Of a stretch of DNA of 64,000 nt, positions 1 through 9,339 are shown piece after piece (position 1 is the first letter of the stretch; each line of letters begins with the position of its first letter). The notes below the pieces were generated by a model. That model was not told the DNA's origin. It ran no database searches and worked only from the letters and a program-made list of their open reading frames with translations. A program made the position numbers and the translations under genes. Source of the stretch: JAEMQF01 sp963775015 (GTDB lineage: Bacteria; Pseudomonadota; Gammaproteobacteria; Burkholderiales; Burkholderiaceae_C); the NCBI GenBank assembly GCA_963775015.1, contig CAVZHI010000025.1:81081-145080 (forward strand), given 5' to 3'.

Positions 1-994
1 CGATGAGGCCGGAGCGGTCGTATACGGGTACGATTTCAACGCCCTTGGGCAGACTCGCGCGCAGCTCGATCAACTTGGCCTTGACCTGGGCAATCGTCTC
101 CAGCGCGTTCTTTCCGGAGCGCATCACGATGATTCCGCCGGTCGCCTCGCCTTCGCCGTCGAGTTCGCCGATGCCGCGACGCATCTCGGGCCCGACCTGG
201 ATTCGCGCCACGTCGCCCAGCCGCACCGACACACCGGCGGCCGAGGTCAGCAGCGGGATCTTGCGGAAGTCGTCGAGCGATTGCAGATAGCCCGACGCGC
301 GCACCATCACTTCGGCCTCGCCGAGTTCCAGCACGGATCCTCCCGCCTCCTGGTTCGCGCGCTGCACGGCGTCGATCACTTTGGTGTGCGCGATGCCGTA
401 AGCGGCGAGTTTGTGCGGGTCCAGAACGATCTGGTACTGGCGCACCATGCCGCCGACCGACGCGACTTCGGCGACGTTGGGCACCGCCTTCAACTCGAAC
501 TTGAGGAACCAGTCTTGCAAGGCACGCAGCTGGCCCGCGTCCATCTTGCCGCTGCGGTCGATCAACGCGTATTGGTAGATCCAGCCGACGCCAGTGGCAT
601 CCGGCCCGAGCGACGTCTTGGCGTTCGGCGGCAGGCGCGACTGCACCTGGTTCAGCACTTCGAGGACGCGCGAGCGCGCCCAGTACTGATCGGTGCCGTC
701 TTCGAACAGCACATAGACAAACGAGTCGCCGAAGAAGGAGTAACCGCGCACCGTTTTTGCGCCGGGCACCGAGAGCAGCGTCGTCGTCAGCGGGTAGGTC
801 ACCTGGTTCTCGACGATGCGCGGCGCCTGGCCCGGGTAGCTCGTGCGAACGATGACTTGCACGTCGGACAGGTCGGGCAGCGCGTCCAGCGGCGTCGCGA
901 GCAGCGAAACGACACCCCAGGCGCTGACCATCAGGCTGGCGAGCAGCACGAGGAAGCGGTTTGCGATCGACCAGCGGATCAGGCGCGCGATCAC
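1..994 (-). CDS. cusA: CusA/CzcA-type heavy-metal RND efflux pump, C-terminus cut by window edge
   Basis: Inner-membrane proton-driven pump of a tripartite copper/silver (or related metal) exporter. Only the first 331 residues are present. The N-terminus MIARLIRWSIANRFLVLL is the first transmembrane helix. It is followed by the porter-domain sequences ALPDLSDVQVIVRTSYPGQA and SFFGDSFVYVLFEDGTDQYW, which are typical of the HME-RND subfamily. The start is GTG at 994-992, overlapping the expected adaptor stop. The gene is last in the minus-strand series adaptor, channel and small exported protein. The upstream cusB frame runs into this gene with no stop. The Met residues that would settle Cu/Ag rather than Zn/Co/Cd specificity lie in the missing part, so the metal is inferred. 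Confidence 0.88.
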   Translation of the reverse strand, partial: MIARLIRWSIANRFLVLLASLMVSAWGVVSLLATPLDALPDLSDVQVIVRTSYPGQAPRIVENQVTYPLTTTLLSVPGAKTVRGYSFFGDSFVYVLFEDGTDQYWARSRVLEVLNQVQSRLPPNAKTSLGPDATGVGWIYQYALIDRSGKMDAGQLRALQDWFLKFELKAVPNVAEVASVGGMVRQYQIVLDPHKLAAYGIAHTKVIDAVQRANQEAGGSVLELGEAEVMVRASGYLQSLDDFRKIPLLTSAAGVSVRLGDVARIQVGPEMRRGIGELDGEGEATGGIIVMRSGKNALETIAQVKAKLIELRASLPKGVEIVPVYDRSGLI

Positions 995-2365
995 GGCCTG
1001 GCCTCCACCTTCATGGGCGGCGTGCGCCGGCGCGACGTTGAGCCGCGCTTCGACGCCTTTCAGGCTCGCCTCGGAGTCGATCAGGAATTGCGACGACACA
1101 ACCACGCGCTGGCCGAGTTCCACGCCGCGCTTGACCTCGGTGCTGCCGCCGCTCTCGGCGCCGATCTCGACTTCGACAGGGCGAAAGCGACCGTCGTCGA
1201 GGGCCAGCATGACGAGCGTGCGCTTGCCCGTCTGGATGACGGCCTCGGTGGGAACAAGCAGCACTTTGCCCGCGCGCGGATCCATGAACTGCATCTGCAC
1301 GAACATCCCCGGAACGAGCGCGCCGCGGCGGTTCACGAGTTCGAGCCGCGCCTTCACGGTTCGCGTCACCGGGTTCACTTCGGGCAGCAGCGCTTGCAGC
1401 CGGCCTTCGAACACGGCGCCGGGCAGCGCCGGGCTGCGCGCCTGAACCCGCGCGCCGGGGCGCAGCAGCGCCGCCTGGCTTTCCGGGACTTCGGCGTTCG
1501 CCCAGACGCTCGAGAGGCCGTTGATGCGAAACAGCGTCGCACCGGCCATCACCGTCATGCCCTCGCGCACCAGCAATTCGCTGAGCACGCCACCGATCGT
1601 CGCGGTGACTTCGAATCGCGGCTGCGTGCGCCCGCTGCTCTGCACGAATGCAATTTGCGAGTCGCTCATCCCGACCTGGCGCATGCGCTGGCGTGCCGCG
1701 TCGACGAGCGGTGCGAGGTCGGCGCCTTGCATTCTCGAGACGCCGAGAAACTCTTCCTGCGCAGCGATCCACTCCGGCACGTAGAGCTCGGCGAGCACCT
1801 GGCCCGGCGTGACGCGGTCCAGCAGCGCGCGAACGTGCAGCTTCTCGACGAAGCCCGTCGCGCGCGCCTGAACGACCACTTGGTCACTCTCGTTGAAGCC
1901 GATGTTGCCCAGCGCCGTGACCTGCGGCGTCAGCGTTCCCGCGCTCACCGGCGCCGTGCGCACGCCCAGGTTTTGCTGGGTGCGCGGGCTGACGCTGACC
2001 TGGCTCGTCTCGTTCGCGTCGGCGCCGGCGTCGGCGAACACGGGAACGAGCATCATGTCCATGAACGGCGACTTGGCGGGTTTGTCGAACTTCGTTCCCG
2101 GCGTCATCGGGTCGTGGTAATAGAGAATCTTCATTCCCGTCTCGGGGTCGACGTCACCCGCCTTGAGGCCAGAGGCGATGTGGCGCCGCGTCGCCGCTTC
2201 GCCCTGCGCGATGCTCATCGTGCCGCCCGGCGCGCTGGCCTGCGCAGGCTGCGCGGCGGGCGCCATGTCCATGCCACGGACCATGCCGAAGCGGTAGGCG
2301 CCGTAGCCGACTGCAAGCATTGCGATCAACGCCGCCGCGGCGAGCAGGGTGGCTTTGTTCTTCAT
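995..2365 (-). CDS. cusB: CusB-type periplasmic adaptor (membrane fusion protein) of metal efflux system
   Basis: Periplasmic adaptor linking the CusA-type pump to the TolC-type channel. The sequence shows an N-terminal membrane anchor (MKNKATLLAAAALIAMLAVG), a metal-binding-like stretch with YYHDPMTPGTKFDKPAKSPF and MDMMLVPVF near residues 70-105, then barrel-sandwich and beta-barrel regions ending in FLIDSEASLKGVEARLN. The start ATG 2365 overlaps the upstream channel stop (ATGA). About 457 codons is normal for the family. No stop codon separates it from the pump gene: the frame passes through HEGGGQA directly into the pump start. Removing one G near 997-1003 would create CAG-CCG-TGA, giving a stop that overlaps the GTG start, so a one-base insertion is likelier than a true fusion. 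Confidence 0.87.
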
Positions 2366-3699
2366 GGCGTGTTCCTCGATGCGCTCGCCGGCGCTGGGCC
2401 GTCGAGGTAAGTCAATTGCGCCCACAGGCGCGCCAGGTCCATTTCGATGCGGAGCATCTGCACGCGCACCTCGAGCTCGGCGCGGCGCGCTTCGAGCACG
2501 GCGGCGAGCAGCCCGCTGCCGGCGCGATACGCGGTGAGCGCCGCGACACTGCGCTGCTGCGCCAGCGGCAACAGCTGGGCCTGGAAGCGTTGCAGGCGCT
2601 GCTCGTGGTTGCGCCACTCGTGCAGCATGGCGCGCACTTCGGCCTCGTGGGCGCGTTGCAGGTCTTCGCGCTCGGCGCTGCTGCGCGCGGCAAGCGCCTG
2701 CCGCGCCGCGTATTCACGGCCCTGGCGCTGCACCCGGTTCCAGGGCAAGGGCAGCGCCACGTTGATCGACACCATGTTCGAGTAGCTGGGCCCGCGCTGG
2801 CTGAACATCACTTCCACGCTCCAGTCGGTTCGCTGTTCGGCGCGCGCGAGCTCGGCGTCGGCCTGGGTGAGCGCTTCCTGCTGCACGGCGGCGGCGATCA
2901 GCGGGTGCCGCGCCAGCTGCGTGCCCAGGTCGTGGTGCAAGGTCCAGTCCGGCGCTGTCAAAGGCGGTCGGGCGTCGCTGCCGCGCTGTGCCGCCTCGCC
3001 GATCCAGCGTGCGAGTTGGGCCTCGGCCACGCCAATCGCGCGATCGGCCTGCGCGACGCCGTCGCGCATCTGCTCGACCTGGCCGCGCGCGGCAAACAGA
3101 TCGGCCTGCGACGCCTTGCCGCTGCTGAGCAGTGCCTTCACCGCCTGAACCTGCAGTTCGGCCTCGTGCACCTGGGCTTGCAGCAAGTCGCGCAGCGTGT
3201 GCTGGTAGGAGCGCTCCAGCCAGGCGAACGCCGTGTCGCGCTGCAGTTCGCTGATCGTCTGCGCGCGCGCGATCCGTGCGGCGTCAACCTCGAGCTGCGC
3301 GCGCGCGCCGCGTGCCTGGCGCTTCTCGGCGTGCACGAATTCCTGCATCACGCCCACCGAGCGCATCGTCATGAAATCGCTGGTCAGGCTGAATCGGTCG
3401 GCGCCGTCGATGGGCAGGTTGTTCAGGCCGAACTTCAGCACCGGGTCGGGGCGCTGCGCGGCGGCGACCGCCATGTCGCGCGCCGCCTGCGCCTGCAGCT
3501 CGGTGGCGGCGACGCGGCGCGACTGCGCGATGGCGATGCGCACCGCCTCGGCCAACGACAAGGGCGCCTGGGCTGACGCTGGCGGCGTTTGCGCCTGCAC
3601 CCACAGCGGCGTGCAAGCCAACCATGCCGCGACGCAGCAGCGGCGCACTGACGCGCTGCGAGCGAGGCGCGTGCGCCTCGCAGACTTGAACCATTTCAT
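2362..3699 (-). CDS. cusC: TolC-family outer-membrane efflux channel (CusC-like)
   Basis: Outer-membrane channel component of the metal efflux complex. It has a signal peptide ending near VQAQTPP, then two outer-membrane-efflux repeats rich in long alanine/glutamine/arginine helices (LSLAEAVRIAIAQSRRV, and the second repeat beginning near HPLIAAAVQQEAL). About 445 residues fits TolC-family metal channels. I chose ATG 3699 (MKWFKSARR) rather than the in-frame ATG 27 bases upstream, because AGGAG lies six bases before it. The stop overlaps the start of the adaptor gene in ATGA, indicating translational coupling. It lies 71 bases downstream of the small Cys/Met-rich exported protein gene and is probably co-transcribed with it. 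Confidence 0.87.
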   Translation of the reverse strand: MKWFKSARRTRLARSASVRRCCVAAWLACTPLWVQAQTPPASAQAPLSLAEAVRIAIAQSRRVAATELQAQAARDMAVAAAQRPDPVLKFGLNNLPIDGADRFSLTSDFMTMRSVGVMQEFVHAEKRQARGARAQLEVDAARIARAQTISELQRDTAFAWLERSYQHTLRDLLQAQVHEAELQVQAVKALLSSGKASQADLFAARGQVEQMRDGVAQADRAIGVAEAQLARWIGEAAQRGSDARPPLTAPDWTLHHDLGTQLARHPLIAAAVQQEALTQADAELARAEQRTDWSVEVMFSQRGPSYSNMVSINVALPLPWNRVQRQGREYAARQALAARSSAEREDLQRAHEAEVRAMLHEWRNHEQRLQRFQAQLLPLAQQRSVAALTAYRAGSGLLAAVLEARRAELEVRVQMLRIEMDLARLWAQLTYLDGPAPASASRNTP

Positions 3700-3770
3700 G
3701 CGAACTCCTGGAAACCGACCCCGCACGCGGGCGATTCGCCCGCGTCCACTACACCGGCGATTTCAGGAAT

Positions 3771-4172
3771 TCAAAAGCGATAGCAGCAGTGCAAGACGCT
3801 CAGCGGCGCAGCGCCGTCGCGCCTGGCTTGGCGGGCCGCCCAGGGGGGCGGCGCGACGTGAGCGTCGAGCCCGGGGTTGACGGTGAACAGAAGCGCCCGG
3901 GTGACTTCGGGCAAAGCGAATGCATGCACCGGGTCACCGGCCTGCTGGGTATTGCCGAACTGGCAGTGCTGTTGGCACAGGCCCGGTTGATCCGCGTCGA
4001 GCGCCATGCCAGCGCCCATCATGCCGGCGCACGGCATCGCCACGTTCGCTGCCGCTTCATCGGGCCCGGCCATCGCCGGGCAGGCGTAGGCGGCAGTGGC
4101 GACCTGCGTGAACAGGATGGCCAGCACCAGCAGGCCCGAAAGCCAGCGTCGAACGATGCGCCGTATCACCAT
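3771..4172 (-). CDS. Small exported Cys/Met/His-rich protein heading the metal efflux operon
   Basis: Unnamed small protein of about 133 residues. The N-terminus MVIRRIVRRWLSGLLVLAIL is a signal peptide or anchor. The mature part has AYACPAMAG, MPCAGMMGAGM, CQQHCQFG and a C-terminal LHCCYRF, so Cys, Met and His are concentrated as in copper-handling periplasmic proteins. It is the first gene of the minus-strand CusCBA-type series, which supports a metal-binding or sensing role (inference). I recall similar proteins ending in HCCFRI upstream of CusC-type genes in related bacteria, but this was not searched. The start could instead be GTG 4181, nine bases upstream; neither has a strong ribosome site. 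Confidence 0.6.
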   Translation of the reverse strand: MVIRRIVRRWLSGLLVLAILFTQVATAAYACPAMAGPDEAAANVAMPCAGMMGAGMALDADQPGLCQQHCQFGNTQQAGDPVHAFALPEVTRALLFTVNPGLDAHVAPPPWAARQARRDGAAPLSVLHCCYRF

Positions 4173-4358
4173 GTTTGCCACGATAGCCCATTTTGCCGGC
4201 GGCCGCGGCGTCGCGCTTTGACTGCGCGCAAGGCGCTCGAAACACGCCCTTTGTCCGGGCCGGTGTGCTCAACGTGACCTTGCTCACGCTTCGCACCCGC
4301 AAATTGCAGCGCGGCTGACCGATTCTCCTGGGGTGGCGGTTTCCGCCTGGGTGTCCAC

Positions 4359-6425
4359 ATGTTCAGCGTTCGCGTTCCCTGTGCCGGTGCGGCGAGACCG
4401 CGCGCCAGATTGACAATTCCGTTGCTCTGTGTCGTGTGGTTGTTGCCGGGTCTCGCGCAAGCCGGTACGCCGCCGCCGAGCGACCCCATCGTCAAGGCGC
4501 GCGCGGCCTTCCAGCATCGCGACCGCGCGACTTTGGCGGCGCTGCGCAAGAGCACGGCCGAGCAAGCGCACCCGCTGGCGATGTGGGTCGACTACTGGGA
4601 GCTGAGCCTGCGCCTGCGCCAGGCGAAACAAGCCGACCTGGAGGCGTTCTACGCGCGTTGGCCCGACACGGCGGTCGCCCAACTGCTGCGCAAGGACTGG
4701 ATTGTCGAACGCGGCAAAGTTGGCGACGCGGATGCGCTCGCGCTCGAGTTGCCCCGGGTGCGTTCGATTGTCCCGTCCAGCTCGCCGGATGACCGCGAAG
4801 TCGAGTGCCACGCGTTGATGCAGCGCCACGTGGCCGGCGAAGACGTCGCCGGCCCTGCCCACGAGCTGTGGTTCGCGCAGCGCGAATCCGACGCGGGCTG
4901 CGCCATGCTCGCGCAGGCGCTGTTCAGTGCCGGCCACTTCACGCGCGATGACGTCTGGGCGCGCGCGCGCCTGGGCGCAGAGCAAGGCCGGCGCTTCGTC
5001 GTGCAGCACGCGCTCGCGCTGCTCGGCACGTTGAAGATGGCGCAAGTGCACGAAGCGTTCCTGCAGCCGTCGCGTTTTCTCGCGCGGCGCATCGCCCAAC
5101 CGACGCCCGACGAAGCCGAGTTGACCGCGCTGGCCATCATGCGCCTGGCCGCGCGCAATGCGCCAAGCGCGGCCGCTGCGCTCAGCGATGCGCGGGGCAC
5201 GCCGCTGCCGCCGCAGTCTGCCGCCGCGGCCTGGGCGGCGATTGCGAAACAGGCGGCGATCGGCTTGCGCCCCCAGGCGTTCGAGTGGTACGAGCGTGCG
5301 GCGAGCGTGGCCGCGCCTGAGCGCGTTGCCGCCTCATCCGAGACGCTCGCCTGGCAAGTGCGCACCGCACTGCGCGCGCCGGCCAGCCCGCGGCGCTGGC
5401 AAATGATTGCCGACGCGGTGGACTCGATGGGCAGCGCCCAGCGCGCCGACCCGACGTGGACGTACTGGAAAGCGCGTGCGCTGCAAAACCTTGCCGCGCC
5501 CGGCGCAGCAGGCGAGGTGCAGCGCCGCGCCGCGCAACTCTTGCTCGCGAGCATCGCGACGCGCTTGCACTACTACGGCGCACTGGCGGCGCAGGAACTC
5601 GGCTTGGCGCCGCAGCTGCCCAAGGTGCCGGCGCCGCTCACCGACGAAGAACGCGCCCAGGCGCAGAACCATCCCGGATTGAGCCGCGCGCTGGCGCTGC
5701 TCGAGTTGCGCCTGCGCGACGAAGGCCGCGCCGAGTGGGACCACGCGCTGGCCGGGGCGAACGACCGCCTGCTCCGCGCCGCGGCGCAATTGGCGTGCGA
5801 CGCGCAGGCCTGGAACCTGTGCATGAGCACGAGCGAGCGCACGCGCGACGAGATCGACATGGCGCAGCGCTTTCCCCTGCCCTACCGCGAGGCGATCGAC
5901 GCCGCCGCAGCGGAGGCCGACCTCGATGTGGCGAACGTCTACGCCGTGATTCGACAGGAGTCGCGTTTCAGCGCCGGTGCGCGCTCCGTGGCGGGTGCGA
6001 GCGGCCTGATGCAATTGATGCCGCGCACCGCGCGCTGGATCGCGACGCGCTACCGCATCGCCTACCAGCGCGAACGCATCGACGACCCGGCGACCAACGT
6101 GCGCATCGGCGCGCGCTACTTCAAGCTCGTGCTGAACGGCTTCGACGGTTCGCACGCGCACGCGGCGGCGGCGTACAACGCCGGTCCGTCGCGGCCGCGC
6201 CGCTGGAGCAAAGGGGGGAACGACGACGCCGCGGCGTGGACCGAAGTCATTCCCTTCAACGAGACGCGCGACTACGTGAAGAGCGTGCTGTTCAACGCCC
6301 ACTGCTACGCGGCGTTGCTCGGCAAAGCCGCGCTGGCCAAGGCACGCCAGCCGGCACCGCCGGTCAAAGACGAGCCGACGCTGGCCGACATGCTGTCCGA
6401 GATCGGCGACGAAGCTCAGCCCTGA
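4359..6425 (+). CDS. slt: Soluble lytic murein transglycosylase (Slt70-like)
   Basis: Periplasmic enzyme that cleaves the MurNAc-GlcNAc bond of peptidoglycan with formation of 1,6-anhydromuramic acid. Residues 1-36 form a signal peptide (LLCVVWLLPGLAQAG). Residues about 40-510 are an alanine-rich helical superhelix typical of Slt70. The C-terminal SLT domain starts near VYAVIRQESRF, whose Glu is the catalytic acid, and continues with GASGLMQLMPRTARW and HAAAAYNAGPSRPRRW, all diagnostic. Length 688 matches the family. It is divergent from the metal efflux operon and its 3' end overlaps the convergent thioredoxin gene by about ten bases as annotated. It reads in one frame throughout. Confidence 0.93.
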   Translation: MFSVRVPCAGAARPRARLTIPLLCVVWLLPGLAQAGTPPPSDPIVKARAAFQHRDRATLAALRKSTAEQAHPLAMWVDYWELSLRLRQAKQADLEAFYARWPDTAVAQLLRKDWIVERGKVGDADALALELPRVRSIVPSSSPDDREVECHALMQRHVAGEDVAGPAHELWFAQRESDAGCAMLAQALFSAGHFTRDDVWARARLGAEQGRRFVVQHALALLGTLKMAQVHEAFLQPSRFLARRIAQPTPDEAELTALAIMRLAARNAPSAAAALSDARGTPLPPQSAAAAWAAIAKQAAIGLRPQAFEWYERAASVAAPERVAASSETLAWQVRTALRAPASPRRWQMIADAVDSMGSAQRADPTWTYWKARALQNLAAPGAAGEVQRRAAQLLLASIATRLHYYGALAAQELGLAPQLPKVPAPLTDEERAQAQNHPGLSRALALLELRLRDEGRAEWDHALAGANDRLLRAAAQLACDAQAWNLCMSTSERTRDEIDMAQRFPLPYREAIDAAAAEADLDVANVYAVIRQESRFSAGARSVAGASGLMQLMPRTARWIATRYRIAYQRERIDDPATNVRIGARYFKLVLNGFDGSHAHAAAAYNAGPSRPRRWSKGGNDDAAAWTEVIPFNETRDYVKSVLFNAHCYAALLGKAALAKARQPAPPVKDEPTLADMLSEIGDEAQP

Positions 6426-7018
6426 CCCGCCCCGACAGCGCGCCCCCTGCGCGCTTGTTGCACTGGCCGGTTCGCGCCGCTCGCCCAAGCCAGACGAGGC
6501 GCGCCCGTCCTCAAGCGCCCGGCCCGTACCAGCGCGGCGACGATGTTTGCTTCGAGCGGACCTTTGTCGTCGTCGCGAAAGCCGGCGTGCTGGAGCAGTA
6601 CGCTGCCGTCGGCGCCGATCAGCAGCGAGGTCGGCATGCCTTTGACGCCGTAGGCACGCGGCGTGTCGCCTGCTGCGTCAAAGGCGATCGCGAACTGTGC
6701 CGGGATCTTGGCGAGGAACGCGTCGGCGTCGGCGCGTTGTTTGTCGACGTTGATCGCGAGCACGTGCAGGCCACGCGCCGCGTAGCGCGCCTGCATCTGA
6801 TTCATCCACGGGAACGATTGGCGGCAGGGTACGCACCACGACGCCCAAAAGTCGAGGAACACAAGCTGGCCTCGCAACCCCGCGAGCGCGACCGTGCCGT
6901 CGCGGCCGGGCAAGCTGAACGGCGGCGCGCTCTGGCCGACTTCGGCGGCCCTGCCGGGCCAGACCGCGCTCAACGCTGCGGCGCACAAGAGGCGGCGGCG
7001 CAAGAGGTGGGGCGGCAT
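6416..7018 (-). CDS. TlpA-family periplasmic thiol-disulfide oxidoreductase
   Basis: Exported thioredoxin-fold protein. After a short signal peptide (LLCAAALSAVWPGRAA) come the AhpC/TSA-type beta strand QLVFLDFWAS, the redox motif WCVPC at residues 61-65, and the cis-Pro loop KGMPTSLLI. It probably keeps cysteines of exported haem proteins or of its operon partners reduced (inference from family and context). The last roughly 30 residues (LRTGAPRLAWASGANRPVQQ onward) look unlike the family. Dropping one G near 6517 would end the protein at RAGA followed by TGA, so the true stop is probably near 6510 and the overlap with slt is an artefact. The ATG directly follows the expected apbE stop (TGA-ATG). 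Confidence 0.85.
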   Translation of the reverse strand: MPPHLLRRRLLCAAALSAVWPGRAAEVGQSAPPFSLPGRDGTVALAGLRGQLVFLDFWASWCVPCRQSFPWMNQMQARYAARGLHVLAINVDKQRADADAFLAKIPAQFAIAFDAAGDTPRAYGVKGMPTSLLIGADGSVLLQHAGFRDDDKGPLEANIVAALVRAGRLRTGAPRLAWASGANRPVQQARRGRAVGAGQG

Positions 7019-7979
7019 TCATGGCGATACCTGTCGGGTTGAAGCTTGCGTCGCGCCGAGCGTCGCGCGCGTCATCGCGGATGACCCAATGCGGCAAGGC
7101 TTGCGCGGCGAGCCACGCCTCGGCGTTGGCTCCTTGAAGCATCGCCATTGTCGCGACGACGCCGGCTTCGCTGCACGTGGGCGCAGCGACCGTGACGCTG
7201 CGCGGGCGTGCGCACGGCCAGCCGGTGCGTGGGTCCAGGATGTGGCCGTAGCGCTTGCCGTCCTGCAAGAGAAAGCGCCGCGTGTCGCCGCTCGTCGCCA
7301 AGGCCCCCGAGGTGAGTTCGATGACGCCGCAGTTGGCGCAGCGGCGCCTGCGCGTGCGCTTCGTCAGGTCGTTCGATGCCCACCTGCCACGGCGCGGCGC
7401 TGCTGCGCGGCCCGAGACGACCAGATCGCCGCCGAAGTTCACCAGAACGGGCGAGTCGCTTGTGCGCCACCAGCATCGCGAGCACCGGTCCACGGCGTAT
7501 TCCTTGCCGATGCCGCCCAGGTCGATCTCCATGCCCGGGGGCAGCGTCATCCACGGCCGCTGCCAATCGACGCGCTGCCAGCCGACGTGTTGACACAGGG
7601 CCTGCACGAGCGCTCGGCGTCGGGCAGCTGGGAGCGGCCGTCGAAGCGCCAGGCGGCGGCGCAACACGCCGCTCGTCACGTCGAACCGGCCGTCACTCAG
7701 CGCATGGCACATCGCCGCGAAGTCGAGCAGCTGCGCGGTTTCGCTCGTCGACTTCGACGGCCGCCCCGCTGCCGCGTTGAGCCGGCCGATCACGTTGTCG
7801 CTTCGGTAGCGGCTGAATTTGTGCTCGATGCGCAACGCTTCGTCGCGCGCCATGTGCAGCAGCCTTCGCGCCTGGGTTTCGGGGCCCGCGTCGACAAGGA
7901 TTTCGCAAGCGCTGGCCATCGCGGAAAAGCTGCCGCGCCAGCCGCTCGCGGTGCGCGTCAGCGCGGCACTGCTGCTCAC
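7019..7979 (-). CDS. apbE: ApbE-family FAD:protein FMN transferase, reading frame disrupted
   Basis: Mg-dependent enzyme that attaches FMN from FAD to Thr/Ser of exported proteins. Recognisable pieces are HKFSRYRSDNVIGRLNAAAG, MCHALSDGRFDVTSGVLRR, MEIDLGGIGKEYAVDR, DSPVLVNFGGDLVVSG, VIELTSGALATSGDTRRF and GHILDPRTGWP, in correct ApbE order. The frame shifts away and back twice between about 7330 and 7500 (VLAMLVAHK and PWQVGIERPDEAHAQAP lie in another frame) and once more near the end, where the expected stop is TGA 7021-7019. Start GTG 7979 follows a GAGG site and the DUF3570 stop. The many compensating shifts suggest base errors, but real decay cannot be excluded. Confidence 0.85.
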
Positions 7980-7980
7980 C

Positions 7981-9339
7981 TCAGAACGGCAGCGCGTAGC
8001 CGACGAGCAGCATCGTCGCCGTCAGCGCCGGCGCGGTGTCCAGCGTCTGCAGGGCGCCGGGCGCATTGGCCGGCGCCTTCTGCGTCTGGCGATAGGCTTC
8101 GAGCCGCACGCTCAGCTCGCCCCCCGGCCCGATGGGTGCGCCGAGTTTCACGCCGAGCGTATTCGCGCTGAACTGCGCCAGGCGATGGTCGGCAGAGACG
8201 TTGGACAGCGCGGCGCGCGTGCGTCGTGCTGTTCCAGTCGGCGCCTTCGACGAGCCAGCCGCGCCAGAAGTCTGCTGCACTTTGCCGGTAGTGGCGCGCA
8301 TGCGGCTCGAGGTGCACGCCGCCGCCGAGTTCAAGCCGGTAGCGCAAGTCCAGGGTGTGGGCGCGCACGCCCCAGTCGTCGCGGTAGTGGCGGTACGAGA
8401 CGTCGACGACGTCGCGCTCCAGGTGCACTTTGTTCTGCCAGTACACGCTCTGTCGAGTCCGGCTGTCGGGGCGCTTTTCCGTCACGTACGGTCGCCGGTG
8501 ATCAGGCCGGTGGCGCCATCGACGACCGAGACGATCTTGTACGGATCGGTGTGATTGCCGCTGCGCGCGAGAGGCCCAGATTGACTTGCGTCAGCCAGCG
8601 CCGGCTCATGGTTTGCGTCACGCCGACGAGCAGGTCGAACACGTTGCGCGACTCGCTCTGGCTGTGCGCTGCGGTGCTGATGAACGCGGGGTCAGTCCGG
8701 CCGGGAACACCGACGGCGTTGATCGGTCGGCCTCGAGGGCGACACCCAGACTCAGCGTGGTGTTCTTGTCGTTGAAGTCGCGCGCGAACGCGCCGTTCAG
8801 CGAGACCGATTTGAAGTCGTACTCGGCCGAAACGTTGCCGCCGAGCGAGACCCGCTGGTTGGCGCCCAGGGCTGCTCCTAGCCAGCGCCAAGGCGCCGCG
8901 CGTGTCCTTGAAGCTCGGGTCCAGGGGCAATTGCCCGGCGGGCGTGACGTAAGTGCTCTCGCCCGATGGCGACGTGAAGGTCTGCGGCGTCGGCTGCGGC
9001 GCGGCGCCGTTGGGCGAGGCGCCGGTGAGCGCGTCGAGCGTGAGCTTGACGCTCAGCGTGCGGTCGTTGGCGTCGCTGCGGCGCGCGCTGATCACGGGCT
9101 CGACGGCGCTGACGCGTCCCGCGCCTTCTTTGTAGACGAGCACGGCGCTGTCGATTTGCCAGGTTGCGCTGGGGGCGCTTGTCGAGGCCGCGCCGGCTGG
9201 CTGGGTTTGCGCATGAACCGGTGCAAGCAGGGCCGCGCTCGCAGCGGCCAGGGCGAGGTGCAACGCGGGTGTGGAGGTGGGAGGGGTACGGGAGCCGATG
9301 CTGGCGCACGCCCGGCGCGGGGCCAGAGGTCAATTGCAT
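7981..9339 (-). CDS. DUF3570 family exported protein with probable flavinylation site, frame disrupted
   Basis: The family signature is spread over several frames: GANQRVSLGGNVSAEYDF, FNDKNTTLSLGVALE, NVFDLLVGVTQTMSRRWLTQ, KRPDSRTRQSVYWQNKVHLE, YRLELGGGVHLEPHARHYR, QSAADFW and NTLGVKLGAPIGPGGELSVR, ending LLVGYALPF. A terminal aromatic residue suggests an outer-membrane beta barrel (inference). Near the N-terminus DALTGAS at 9035-9015 matches the D-x-x-[ST]-G-A-[ST] target of ApbE transferases. The likely start is ATG 9339, overlapping the DUF4266 stop, with an extra base near 9264-9270; TTG 9263 is the alternative. At least five frame changes occur (about 9267, 8870, 8700, 8560, 8490, 8240). 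Function unknown; apbE follows immediately. Confidence 0.8.

Noticed and set aside
281..2410. Very long plus-strand open frame rich in Arg, Ala and His
   Set aside because: It is the antisense shadow of the CusA/CusB genes; in this GC-rich DNA opposite-strand frames stay open. No family motifs, whereas the minus strand gives perfect RND efflux proteins.
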